A stretch of 10,266 nucleotides of DNA, from positions 1 to 10,266 of the forward strand of contig JAGHSH010000197.1 of NCBI GenBank assembly GCA_018065965.1, given 5' to 3'. Shown piece by piece: positions 1 through 7,744 of the stretch; position 1 is the first letter of the stretch; each line of letters begins with the position of its first letter. The position numbers and the translations under genes are program-made. A model generated the notes under the pieces. The model saw nothing but the letters and a program-made list of their open reading frames with translations. It made no database searches and was not told the origin of the DNA. The stretch is from Candidatus Apopatocola equi (GTDB lineage: Bacteria > Bacillota > Clostridia > Oscillospirales > Oscillospiraceae).

Positions 1-24
1 AGTTCCCCCATCTATGCATGGCTC

Positions 25-53
25 ATCATAGCACGGCGCGGAAAATTTGTCAA
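25..53 (-). promoter_or_regulatory. Near-consensus sigma-A promoter firing out of the window
   Basis: On the minus strand a perfect -35 TTGACA (53-48) is followed by a 17-base spacer and a TATGAT -10 (30-25), with the extended -10 dinucleotide TG one base upstream. The start site should fall near position 18, and the transcript leaves the window on the left. The first bases visible, including GGGGGAACT at the edge, do not identify the product. The promoter sits after the terminator-like hairpin of the structured RNA, so it probably serves a separate RNA or gene. Its spacer end and -10 (CCGTGCTATGAT) closely resemble those of the promoter at 359-387. Confidence 0.7.
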
Positions 54-84
54 CCGCCTTTTCCCGAACACGGCTCTGAATGCA

Positions 85-352
85 GGAAGACCCTCCGCCG
101 AAGAAAACGGCGGAGGGTCCGGCAGAACACCCTTTGCAAGGCTGAGGAGGTGCCCGCAAAGCAGAGGATCCAGTAACGAAAAGTTGCCATTCGGGTTCCT
201 CCGAACAGCAACGCAACGAATCTCGTTACTCATTACGCTGCCCCTGAAACGTAAACACTGAGCAAGTTCCCGAAGAAAGACCCGACTGTTACGGTGGCAA
301 GGACGCCGCTTCGGATTTACACCGACATTCCATCTGGGGGAGCTCTTATTGT
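85..352 (-). ncRNA. Structured RNA with a cobalamin-riboswitch-like 5' core, class unassigned
   Basis: A strong promoter starts transcription near 352, no credible reading frame follows, and about 265 bases of foldable RNA run to a terminator-like hairpin. Helices visible by eye are TCGG/CCGA (325-322 with 314-311); CTCA plus TTACG (262-250) with CGTAA plus TGAG (237-229); AGTAACGA (230-223) with TCGTTACT (179-172), enclosing a 12-bp hairpin with two G-U pairs (212-201 with 194-183, loop AGGAAC); and CTTTGC (161-156) with GCAAAG (137-132), extended inward by four pairs, loop ACCTCCTCA. The 5' part matches the cobalamin-riboswitch core: GGAA (331-328), GGTGTAAATCC (323-313), GC (309-308) and GCCACCGTAA (298-289), in the right order and spacing. 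The later conserved blocks of that family are missing or only loosely similar. It could be a diverged cobalamin riboswitch, another RNA class or a stand-alone regulatory RNA. Existence of an RNA is well supported; its identity is not. Confidence 0.55.
89..119 (-). terminator. 12-bp G+C-rich terminator-like hairpin
   Basis: A perfect 12-bp stem, GACCCTCCGCCG (119-108) against CGGCGGAGGGTC (100-89), closes a 7-base loop TTTTCTT. On the minus strand it ends the structured RNA that starts near 352, and it would also stop read-through from ychF and the acyltransferase. The tract after the stem is only TTCCT, so the U-run is poor. Termination is likely from stem strength and position but not certain. 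The hairpin could instead be a processed 3' end or the expression platform of a riboswitch. Confidence 0.55.
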
Positions 353-358
353 GCTTTG

Positions 359-387
359 AGTATAGCACGGTCACTCGTCGCTGTCAA
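359..387 (-). promoter_or_regulatory. Near-consensus sigma-A promoter of the structured RNA
   Basis: The minus strand has a perfect TTGACA -35 (387-382), a 17-base spacer and a TATACT -10 (364-359) preceded by TG one base upstream (extended -10). The predicted start is A352 or A350. It lies 40 bases after the acyltransferase stop codon with no terminator in between, so the RNA has a dedicated strong promoter and may also receive read-through from ychF. This is the best promoter in the window by match to consensus, as expected for an abundant non-coding RNA. Confidence 0.8.
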
Positions 388-1088
388 GCCCTGTTCCCAT
401 ACTTTGTTTGCATATTCGATTCCTTTTTCAGCCCATATTCTGATAGAGCCGGATCAGAGCCAGCAGCACCGGCTGGTGAAGCGCATAGAGCAGCAGGGCA
501 TGGCGGCCCGGCCAGGTAAACCACGCGGGAAGCGTCCGGCGGCCCAGATGCGGGCAGAGCTTCTCCCCCAGAAAAGCGCCCGCAAAAAAGAGCAGGCCCC
601 AGGGCAGCAGCGGATAGTAATCCGCGCTGTAGAAGCTCTCGCTGCGCAGCCCCAGCCAGAAGAGCCCATCGAAGCTCACGCGCACATCCGGCAGCCACGG
701 ATAGAGCACCGCGAACAGAGCCAGGCAGCCCAGCCCCAGCCACACGCTGCCCCGGGGCTCCCGCCATGACCACAGCAGCGTGCAGAGCGCCATCAGATGC
801 AGGATGCCGAAGAGCACGGGCTCGCCGATGGCGGCCATCACCACGCTCACAGCCATGGCGCAGAGGCAGAGCTTCCCGCCCCGGCGGCGGTTGTTCTTGC
901 TCAGAGAGCAGCTGAGCCCCGCCAGAAACAGGAAGGAGTGTACCGCCGCGCAGCGGATGAGCCGCCACGGGTAGAGCGTGGGCACGATCCCCCCGATGCC
1001 CTGCTGACGGAGGTCATAGAGCAGGTGCCAGACCACCATGCAAAGGACGGCCAGTGTACGCCAGCCGTCCAGAAGATCGATGCGTTTT

Positions 1089-2165
<1,077 letters not shown>

Positions 2166-2201
2166 ATCTATATCCATCTCCTTGATGTTTTTTATCGGAG
2201 T

Positions 2202-2230
2202 ATTATACCACGCGCAGCGCGAAATGGCAA
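2202..2230 (-). promoter_or_regulatory. Promoter of ychF
   Basis: On the minus strand TTGCCA (2230-2225, five of six consensus bases) is followed by exactly 17 bases and a perfect TATAAT (2207-2202). TG one base before the -10 makes it an extended -10 promoter. The start should be near 2195, giving a leader of about 30 bases before the ychF ATG. It explains how ychF is expressed despite the strong terminator after ftsH. An imperfect inverted repeat lies immediately upstream (2237-2271). Confidence 0.85.
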
Positions 2231-2236
2231 CTGCCC

Positions 2237-2271
2237 CGGCGGCACATTTTCCCGAAACGTCAATGCCGCCG
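2237..2271. repeat. 8-bp inverted repeat just upstream of the ychF promoter
   Basis: CGGCGGCA (2237-2244) and TGCCGCCG (2264-2271) are perfect reverse complements separated by 19 bases. On either strand the hairpin lacks a U-run, so it is not an ordinary terminator. It ends six bases before the -35 of the ychF promoter and could be an upstream regulatory site or chance symmetry in G+C-rich DNA. The rest of the 2231-2385 stretch shows no gene, RNA or repeat that I can support. Confidence 0.35.
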
Positions 2272-2385
2272 TGACCGGCTTTCAGCCCCGGAGCTTTCCT
2301 CAGTTGTCTATACATTCCGGGAGGACTTCCGCTGCCGCTGCTGAGCAATAGTCTTACAGTGTACAGAGGAGGAAGCGCAGCGTGC

Positions 2386-2425
2386 AAAAACAGGAGCTTT
2401 CTCCCGGTGGGAGAAGGCTCCTGTT
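2386..2425 (-). terminator. Intrinsic terminator of the gdpP-to-ftsH operon
   Basis: Eighteen bases after the ftsH stop codon, the minus strand folds as AACAGGAGC (2425-2417) with GCTCCTGTT (2397-2389), continuing inward as TTCTCCC with GGGAGAA around a three-base loop. Single unpaired bases separate the two stem blocks. The run TTTTT (2390-2386) follows directly. The plus-strand side also has TTTT after the stem, so it may work in both directions. It marks the end of the six-gene cluster. Confidence 0.9.
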
Positions 2426-2442
2426 TTGATCAGGAAAAATCT

Positions 2443-4428
2443 TTATTCGTCCTCGCTCTCCTCGGCGGTTTCGTCCTCCTCGTCCTTCATGAACCAGAGG
2501 GCGTTCTCTTCCGTCTCCGCCTCGGCAGCGGGCTGGCTTTCCTCCTTTTTGGGCGGCAGCTCACCGTCATGGTCGCAGAACCAGGCAAATTCCTCGCCGG
2601 TCATGCTCTCGTTGGCCATGAGGTACTGCGCCAGCGCCTCGACCAGATCCCGGTGCTCGGTCAGGATCCGCTCCGCGTCAGCCATAGCGGAATCGAACAG
2701 CTTCTTGACCTCCTCGTCGATGATGGCGGCAGTCTCCTCGCTATAGCTCTTGGTCTGTCCGAAATCGCGGCCGATGAAGATGCTGTGGCCGCTGCTGTCG
2801 AAGCTGATGGGGCCAAGCCTGTCGCTCATGCCGTAAACGGTGACCATCTGGCGTGCGATCGCGCTGGCCTGCTGGATATCGGCGGAAGCGCCGGTGGTAA
2901 TATCATCCAGAAACAGCTTCTCAGCCACCCGACCGCCCAGTGCCATCACGATCTTTTCGTACATATAGCTGCGGGTGTAGCCGGCCTTGTCCTCATCCGG
3001 ACGGAAGAGCGTGAAGCCGCCGGCCTCGCCTCTGGGGATGACGGTGATATAGTGGACGGGATCCATATGCTTCAGATAATGCCCCACGATGGCATGACCG
3101 CCCTCGTGATAGGCGGTAAGGCGCTTGGTCTCCTCGGTGACCACCCGGCTCTTCTTCTCGGGGCCCATTTCGACCTTGAGGATCGCCTCCTCGATGTCCT
3201 TCTGCATGATGAAGCGTGCCTTCCGGCGCACGGCCAGCAGCGCCGCCTCGTTGAGCAGGTTCTCCAGATCCGCGCCGGAGAAGCCGGCGGTACCCTTGGC
3301 AATGTCGGAGAGGGACACATCATCGCCCAGAGGCTTTTTCCGGGCGTGTACCTTCAGGATCTCCTCGCGGCCCTTGATGTCGGGCAGACCCACATGGATC
3401 TGCCGGTCGAAGCGACCGGGACGGAGCAGAGCGTTGTCCAGAATGTCAGCGCGGTTGGTGGCCGCCATGACGATAACGCCGGTATTGTTGCTGAAGCCGT
3501 CCATTTCCACCAGAAGCTGGTTGAGGGTCTGCTCGCGCTCATCGTGACCGCCGCCCAGACCGCTGCCGCGCTGACGGCCCACAGCATCGATCCCATCGTT
3601 GAAGATGATGGCAGGGGCAGCCTTCTTGGCCTGATCGAACAGATCGCGGACGCGGCTTGCACCCACGCCCACATACAGCTCCACAAAGTCGGAGCCGGAA
3701 ATCGACAGGAATTCCACGCCTGCCTCACCGGCCACGGCCTTGGCCAGCAGCGTCTTGCCGGTGCCCGGAGGGCCTACCAGCAGCACACCCTCGGGGATGT
3801 GCGCGCCCATGGCGTCATAGGCCTTGGGATCCTTCAGGAAATCCACTATTTCCTGAAGCTCGGCCTTTTCCTCATCGGCGCCGGCCACATCCTCAAAGGT
3901 CTTTTTCTGCTTCTCCTCGCTGCCCAGCCGGGTGCGGGCCTTGCCGAAGCGAGCCACGCCGCCCATGCCGTCGCCGCCGCCCTGCACTCTGCGCATCATG
4001 AAGAACCAGAATGCGCCGAAGACCAGCATCATGAGCAGATAGGGAACAAAGCTCAGCCAGATACTGGGCTCCTTGGCGGGAATGTAGTCATACTCCGTGA
4101 GGGTGCCCGCCGCCAGCTGCTCCTGAATGACCTCGTTGAGGTCATTGTAGAAGGCGGAAAAGCTGGCAATGTCCACCGTGCGGGTCTTGTGGCCGTCCGC
4201 GTCCTTTTCCCGGAGCTTCATGGTCAGCTCGCCCTCCATGCTCAGAGAGAAGCTCTCGACCTTCTCCTCCCGGAAGAGGGTGAGCACGTCGGAGTAGCTC
4301 AGCTCCTCGGCAGGCTTCGCCTCCCGCAGCATAGAATATATCGATGCCAGCATCAGCACCAGCATGACCACATAAAAGCCCAGCTGGCGGAAGCGGTTGT
4401 TATTGCCGTTGTTGTTCTGAGGATTCAA
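2443..4428 (-). CDS. ftsH: ATP-dependent zinc metalloprotease FtsH with altered Walker B motif
   Basis: This 661-residue membrane-anchored AAA+ protease degrades unstable membrane and soluble proteins. Order: a membrane segment (about 17-33), an extracytoplasmic domain (about 37-121), a second membrane segment (about 123-145), the AAA+ domain with Walker A GPPGTGKT (219-226), an aromatic pore loop YVG (252-254), the second region of homology with RPGRFDR (336-342), the zinc site HEGGH (441-445) and third ligand D517 in TTGASADIQQ, and a very acidic tail. The start is a TTG at 4428, backed by AAAAGGA 9 bases upstream; no in-frame ATG fits. Oddity: Walker B reads IIFNDGID (274-281) where the family has IIFIDEID, so the glutamate that activates water for ATP hydrolysis is glycine (codon GGG, 3594-3592) and the isoleucine before the aspartate is asparagine. 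The frame is otherwise intact. It is last in the operon, 66 bases after hpt. Confidence 0.95.
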   Translation of the reverse strand: MNPQNNNGNNNRFRQLGFYVVMLVLMLASIYSMLREAKPAEELSYSDVLTLFREEKVESFSLSMEGELTMKLREKDADGHKTRTVDIASFSAFYNDLNEVIQEQLAAGTLTEYDYIPAKEPSIWLSFVPYLLMMLVFGAFWFFMMRRVQGGGDGMGGVARFGKARTRLGSEEKQKKTFEDVAGADEEKAELQEIVDFLKDPKAYDAMGAHIPEGVLLVGPPGTGKTLLAKAVAGEAGVEFLSISGSDFVELYVGVGASRVRDLFDQAKKAAPAIIFNDGIDAVGRQRGSGLGGGHDEREQTLNQLLVEMDGFSNNTGVIVMAATNRADILDNALLRPGRFDRQIHVGLPDIKGREEILKVHARKKPLGDDVSLSDIAKGTAGFSGADLENLLNEAALLAVRRKARFIMQKDIEEAILKVEMGPEKKSRVVTEETKRLTAYHEGGHAIVGHYLKHMDPVHYITVIPRGEAGGFTLFRPDEDKAGYTRSYMYEKIVMALGGRVAEKLFLDDITTGASADIQQASAIARQMVTVYGMSDRLGPISFDSSGHSIFIGRDFGQTKSYSEETAAIIDEEVKKLFDSAMADAERILTEHRDLVEALAQYLMANESMTGEEFAWFCDHDGELPPKKEESQPAAEAETEENALWFMKDEEDETAEESEDE

Positions 4429-4437
4429 AAAATCACA

Positions 4438-4444
4438 TCCTTTT
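4438..4444 (-). promoter_or_regulatory. Ribosome binding site that fixes the TTG start of ftsH
   Basis: AAAAGGA on the minus strand lies 9 bases before the TTG at 4428-4426. The nearest upstream ATG codons in this gap run into stop codons at once, so this site is the main reason for accepting a TTG start. The rest of the 66-base gap shows no promoter. Confidence 0.7.
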
Positions 4445-4466
4445 CATGGGGTAGGGGTTCGCTCGG

Positions 4467-4500
4467 CGGCCCCGATGAGGGAGCCGTTTCTTTTTTACTT
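4467..4500 (+). terminator. Terminator-like hairpin with U-run on the plus strand, in the hpt-ftsH gap
   Basis: CGGCCCC (4467-4473) pairs with GGAGCCG (4480-4486), one pair being a G-T wobble, around a 6-base loop. It is followed on the plus strand by TTTCTTTTTT (4487-4496). Read on the plus strand this is a textbook intrinsic terminator. Read on the minus strand, the coding direction, the A-run precedes the stem and no U-run follows, so it should not stop the operon. It would block antisense transcription entering hpt from the left. It overlaps the hpt stop codon. Confidence 0.4.
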
Positions 4501-5034
4501 GCTGTAGACCTCCGGCTTGAGGATCGCCAGGCCGGGGTAGTTGCGGTATCGTTCATCGTAATCCAGACCGTAGCCTACCACAAAGGCATTGGGAATGGTG
4601 AAGCCGGAGTATTCCGCCTCGATAGGCACGGTGCGGCGCTCGGGCTTGTCGAACATGGTGCAGATGGTAAGGGAAGCAGGCTCCTGATTCATCAGATATT
4701 TCCGCAGATAGCTCAGGGTGATGCCTGTGTCGAGAATATCCTCCACGATGATCACATGACGGCCGTGGATGCTGGAGGAGAGATCCTTGGTGATCTTCAC
4801 CGCGCCGGTGGAGGTGGTGCCGCCGCCATAAGAGGACACGGCCATAAAGTCCAGCGTGCAGGGGCCGTCGAAGCGGCGGATGAGGTCTGCCATGAATACG
4901 AAGCAGCCCTTCAGCACACCCAGAAAAACAGGGTTTTTGCCGGCAAAATCCCGGCTCAGCTCCCGGCCCAGCTCGTCCACACGGGCGCGGAGCTGTTCCT
5001 CGGTATACAGTATGGTCTCAAAATCCTCAGTCAT
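4495..5034 (-). CDS. hpt: Hypoxanthine phosphoribosyltransferase
   Basis: This 179-residue type I phosphoribosyltransferase is of normal family length. It converts hypoxanthine, and often guanine, plus PRPP to the nucleotide and pyrophosphate in cytosolic purine salvage. The PRPP-binding loop is VEDILDTGITL (98-108), preceded by the hydrophobic strand of the Rossmann-like core. LKG (41-43) supplies the conserved pyrophosphate-binding turn, SSYGGGTTSTG (67-77) matches the flexible active-site loop, and FVVGYGLDYDERYRNYP (151-167) forms the purine-binding hood. The ATG at 5034 overlaps the tilS stop by 8 bases (ATGACTGA), with AAGGA about 11 bases upstream inside tilS, which indicates translational coupling. 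tilS-hpt-ftsH is a widely conserved order in Firmicutes, which supports the assignment. Confidence 0.95.
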   Translation of the reverse strand: MTEDFETILYTEEQLRARVDELGRELSRDFAGKNPVFLGVLKGCFVFMADLIRRFDGPCTLDFMAVSSYGGGTTSTGAVKITKDLSSSIHGRHVIIVEDILDTGITLSYLRKYLMNQEPASLTICTMFDKPERRTVPIEAEYSGFTIPNAFVVGYGLDYDERYRNYPGLAILKPEVYSK

Positions 5035-6352
5035 TTTCTTTCTGTTCCTTCCCAGTTTTTTCTATCGTGACGCGGAGCACGGTCTCTCCGTCCTCCGGCT
5101 GTGCTCTGCGGCTGCGGCCGAAGCCGTATACCGCCAGCACGCCCGCCTCATCCCGCAGTACGGGCACGGCGGAGCGCTCCGGGGCGGGGATCTTCGCGTC
5201 GATCATCAGCCGATGCAGGCTGCGCGTCCCCTCCCGGTGGGCAAAAAGAATGGTATCGCCATCCCTGCGGGACGTGAGGAACAGTTTACCACATATTCTG
5301 CCATATGCAAAGAAAAAAGTGTTGAACGAATTCTGAATTCCCGGTTTTTCTTTCGTCAGCCCCGTGCTGATCCGATATTCGCCCCAGCGGATACTCTCCC
5401 CGGGCACAAGCTCCCGCTCCGGCAGCGGCGGATTCTCCCCGCTCTCCCGCAGCAGCCGGTCATAGCTCCGGCGTACCATCAGGCCGGGGAGCGACAGTGT
5501 TCCGTTCTCGCTGCCCTCGCAGAGCTTCAGCAGCGCCTGCCGGTGCGGATAGAGAAGATTGCCGTTTGTAAACAGCTCCAGCACCCGCCTGCGGAGCGCC
5601 GGATGGAGCGCCGTCAGTCCGCTGACGGACAGGCTCTCCCCGTCGCAGATGCGTGCATAGGCCTCCCGCGCCTGTGCGCTGAGGTACTCCTCGTCCTCCC
5701 CCAGCACCTCCGCCGTGCGGCACAGGGAGCGCACGGCGCCGCTGCTGACGCTCTCGAGCGCAGGCACGGCGTGATGGCGGATGCGGTTCCGGGCGGCCTC
5801 ATCCAGCGCATTCGTGGAATCCTCCCGGTGCGCGATGCCCTGCTCGTCCAGATAGCACAGGATCTCCTCCCGGGTCACGGAAAGGAGAGGCCGGATCAGT
5901 CTGCCCCGCTTTCGGGGAATGCCGCAGAGCCCCTTCAGTCCGGTGCCCCGGGCCAGACGCAGCAGCAGCGTTTCAGCATTGTCGTTGGCATTGTGAGCCG
6001 TGGCGATGCAGTCCGCGCCCAGCGCGTCCGCCTGCCCGTAGAGATAGGCATAGCGCATTTCTCTGGCGGCCGTTTCCGCAGAGAGTCCCTTTTCCGCGGC
6101 ATAGGCAGCCACATCGCCCCGGCCGCTGTAGAAGGGAATGCCCCACTCCGCGCAGAGCGAACCCACGAACGCCTCGTCGCCGTCGGCCTCCGCGCCCCGG
6201 AGGCAGTGGTTGAAGTGGGCGGCGCTGAGGGTGATGTCGGGGCAGCCGCGGAGCAGAGAGAGCAGACACACACTGTCCGCCCCGCCGCTGACGGCGCAGA
6301 GCACATGGCCGCCGGGGGGAAGAAGGGAGGTATCGAGCTTAATCGTACTCAT
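5027..6352 (-). CDS. tilS: tRNA(Ile)-lysidine synthetase
   Basis: This 441-residue N-type ATP pyrophosphatase attaches lysine to C34 of the CAU-anticodon isoleucine tRNA, switching it to read AUA and making the enzyme essential in most bacteria. The PP-loop SGGADS is at residues 22-27, HFNHCLRGAEADGDE follows in the usual place, and HNANDNAET with LARGTGLKGLCGIP marks the second half of the catalytic domain. The C-terminal substrate-binding domain is present (RRDGDTI, then LHRLMIDAKIPAPERSAVPV). Length is typical for the long form. The ATG at 6352 lies inside the last codons of dnaB (14-base overlap), with GGAG about 10 bases upstream. It is between dnaB and hpt and coupled to both. Confidence 0.95.
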   Translation of the reverse strand: MSTIKLDTSLLPPGGHVLCAVSGGADSVCLLSLLRGCPDITLSAAHFNHCLRGAEADGDEAFVGSLCAEWGIPFYSGRGDVAAYAAEKGLSAETAAREMRYAYLYGQADALGADCIATAHNANDNAETLLLRLARGTGLKGLCGIPRKRGRLIRPLLSVTREEILCYLDEQGIAHREDSTNALDEAARNRIRHHAVPALESVSSGAVRSLCRTAEVLGEDEEYLSAQAREAYARICDGESLSVSGLTALHPALRRRVLELFTNGNLLYPHRQALLKLCEGSENGTLSLPGLMVRRSYDRLLRESGENPPLPERELVPGESIRWGEYRISTGLTKEKPGIQNSFNTFFFAYGRICGKLFLTSRRDGDTILFAHREGTRSLHRLMIDAKIPAPERSAVPVLRDEAGVLAVYGFGRSRRAQPEDGETVLRVTIEKTGKEQKEND

Positions 6353-7688
6353 CCCGGTTCAGCTCCGCGTCCACATAGCTGGTATACTCGCCCTGCCAGA
6401 TCAGGTAGTCCTTGCCGGTCTCGCCGTGGCGGTTCTTGAGCACGATAGCCTCCGCCAGATTGGGGTTCTCGCACTCCTGATTGTAGTAGCCCTCCCGGTA
6501 GAGACCGATAACGATGTCCGCGTCCTGCTCGATGGAGCCGGATTCGCGGAGGTCGGAGAGCATGGGGCGCTTGTCGCTGCGCTGCTCGTTGGCACGGGAG
6601 AGCTGAGAGAGGCACACCACGGGCACGTTCAGCTCCTTGGCCATGATCTTGAGCATACGGGAGATATCGGAGACCGCCTGCGTGCGGCTCTCGCCCGACC
6701 AGCTGTTGCCGCTGCCGGAGGACTGCATGAGCTGGAGATAGTCGATGACCACCAGACCCAGATTTTCCAGCCGGCGGCACTGGGCGTTCATGTCCGCCAC
6801 GGTCATGTTGGGATTGTCGTTGATGCGGATATCGGTGGCGGAGACGGAGGCTGCCGCCTGCGCGGCTCTGCGCCACTCCTCCTGGGAGAGATTGCCGGTG
6901 ATGAGATGGCCCAGATTGATGCGTCCCTCCGCGGAAAGGAGCCGCTGCACCAGCTGCTCCCGGCTCATCTCCAGCGAGAACACCGCCACGGTCTGCCGGT
7001 TTTCCTTGGCGGCGGCCATGGCCATGTTCAGGGCGATGGAGGTCTTGCCCATGCCGGGACGGGAAGCCACCAGAATGAAGTCGGACTTGTTCAGACCCAT
7101 GAGCCGCCGGTCCAGATCCCGCAGACCCGTGGTCACGCCCGGAACGGTCTTGCCCGAGCGGGCCAGCACGGAGAGGTTGGCGTAGACCGACTGCACCACC
7201 TGGGAGGCGGGGATCAGTCCGCCGATGATGCGTCCCTGCCGGAGCGCATAGATCTTCCGCTCGGCCAGATCCAGCACCGTGCCCGCCTCGCCGCCGCCGG
7301 CAGCGGCCGCCTCGCTGACCTCATTACAGGCGGTGATAAGGTTGCGCAGCAGCGCCTGATCCCGGACGATCTGGGCGTACTTCATGGCGTTGGCCGAGGT
7401 GGGGGTCATGTCCATGAGCTCCCTGAGGTAGCGGGCGGTGCTCTCCTCCCGGAAAACGCCGCCCTGCTTCATCTGGTCAAGGACCGTCACCGGGTCGATG
7501 GTCATGGAGTAGGTGAACATCCGGTATATGGTATCGTAGATATCGCGGTTCTGCTCCAGATAGAAATCCTCCGAGCGGAGGACGGAGATCAGATCGGAAA
7601 TGCAGCGGGGGTCGATCAGACAGGAGCCCAGCACGGCCTGCTCCGCCTCTGCCGAATAGGGCATACGCCGACCCAGTAATTCATCCAT
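6339..7688 (-). CDS. dnaB: Replicative DNA helicase DnaB (DnaC in Bacillus naming)
   Basis: This 449-residue hexameric 5'-3' helicase unwinds DNA at the replication fork. The N-terminal domain (about 8-110) starts with the typical PYSAEAEQAVLGSCLID. A linker follows, then the RecA-like domain with Walker A ASRPGMGKT (208-216), FSLEMS (237-242), Walker B VVIDYLQL (313-320) and LSRANEQRSDKRP (363-375) followed by SDLRESGSIEQDADIV, containing the arginines and glutamine used in nucleotide sensing. No intein is present, although this gene is a common intein site. The ATG at 7688 has GAGGTG 7 bases upstream. It follows rplI by 56 bases and overlaps tilS by 14. All catalytic motifs look intact. Confidence 0.97.
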   Translation of the reverse strand: MDELLGRRMPYSAEAEQAVLGSCLIDPRCISDLISVLRSEDFYLEQNRDIYDTIYRMFTYSMTIDPVTVLDQMKQGGVFREESTARYLRELMDMTPTSANAMKYAQIVRDQALLRNLITACNEVSEAAAAGGGEAGTVLDLAERKIYALRQGRIIGGLIPASQVVQSVYANLSVLARSGKTVPGVTTGLRDLDRRLMGLNKSDFILVASRPGMGKTSIALNMAMAAAKENRQTVAVFSLEMSREQLVQRLLSAEGRINLGHLITGNLSQEEWRRAAQAAASVSATDIRINDNPNMTVADMNAQCRRLENLGLVVIDYLQLMQSSGSGNSWSGESRTQAVSDISRMLKIMAKELNVPVVCLSQLSRANEQRSDKRPMLSDLRESGSIEQDADIVIGLYREGYYNQECENPNLAEAIVLKNRHGETGKDYLIWQGEYTSYVDAELNRDEYD

Positions 7689-7715
7689 GATGCTTCACCT
7701 CGCGGAATTGATATG

Positions 7716-7733
7716 GGCGGCCGCCGGGCCGCC
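7716..7733 (-). repeat. G+C-rich hairpin between rplI and dnaB
   Basis: GGCGGCC (7733-7727 on the minus strand) pairs perfectly with GGCCGCC (7722-7716) around a 4-base loop. There is no U-run after it, so full termination is not expected. It lies 11 bases after the rplI stop and 27 bases before the dnaB start. It could be an mRNA stabiliser or processing site that sets the ratio of L9 to helicase, or it may have no role. Confidence 0.45.
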
Positions 7734-7744
7734 GGGAATCGGTC

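Noticed and set aside
12..374. A 120-codon minus-strand frame across the structured RNA
   Set aside because: It starts inside the promoter region, is arginine-rich with no domain, and runs through the helices and terminal hairpin; the bases are better explained by RNA structure.
384..413. A 9-residue mini-ORF (MQTKYGNRA) with AAGGA 7 bases upstream, just after the acyltransferase
   Set aside because: It ends inside the -35 of the RNA promoter and is too short to judge; the Shine-Dalgarno-like bases may be chance.
2166..2387. N-terminal extension of ychF to an ATG at 2387
   Set aside because: It would run through the promoter and the ftsH terminator and adds a non-family sequence; the protein begins MKLGIIG in the family.
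2359..5070. A 903-codon open frame on the plus strand opposite ftsH and hpt
   Set aside because: It is antisense to two well-recognised genes, has no family motifs, crosses the ftsH-hpt boundary and is the expected shadow of G+C-rich codons.
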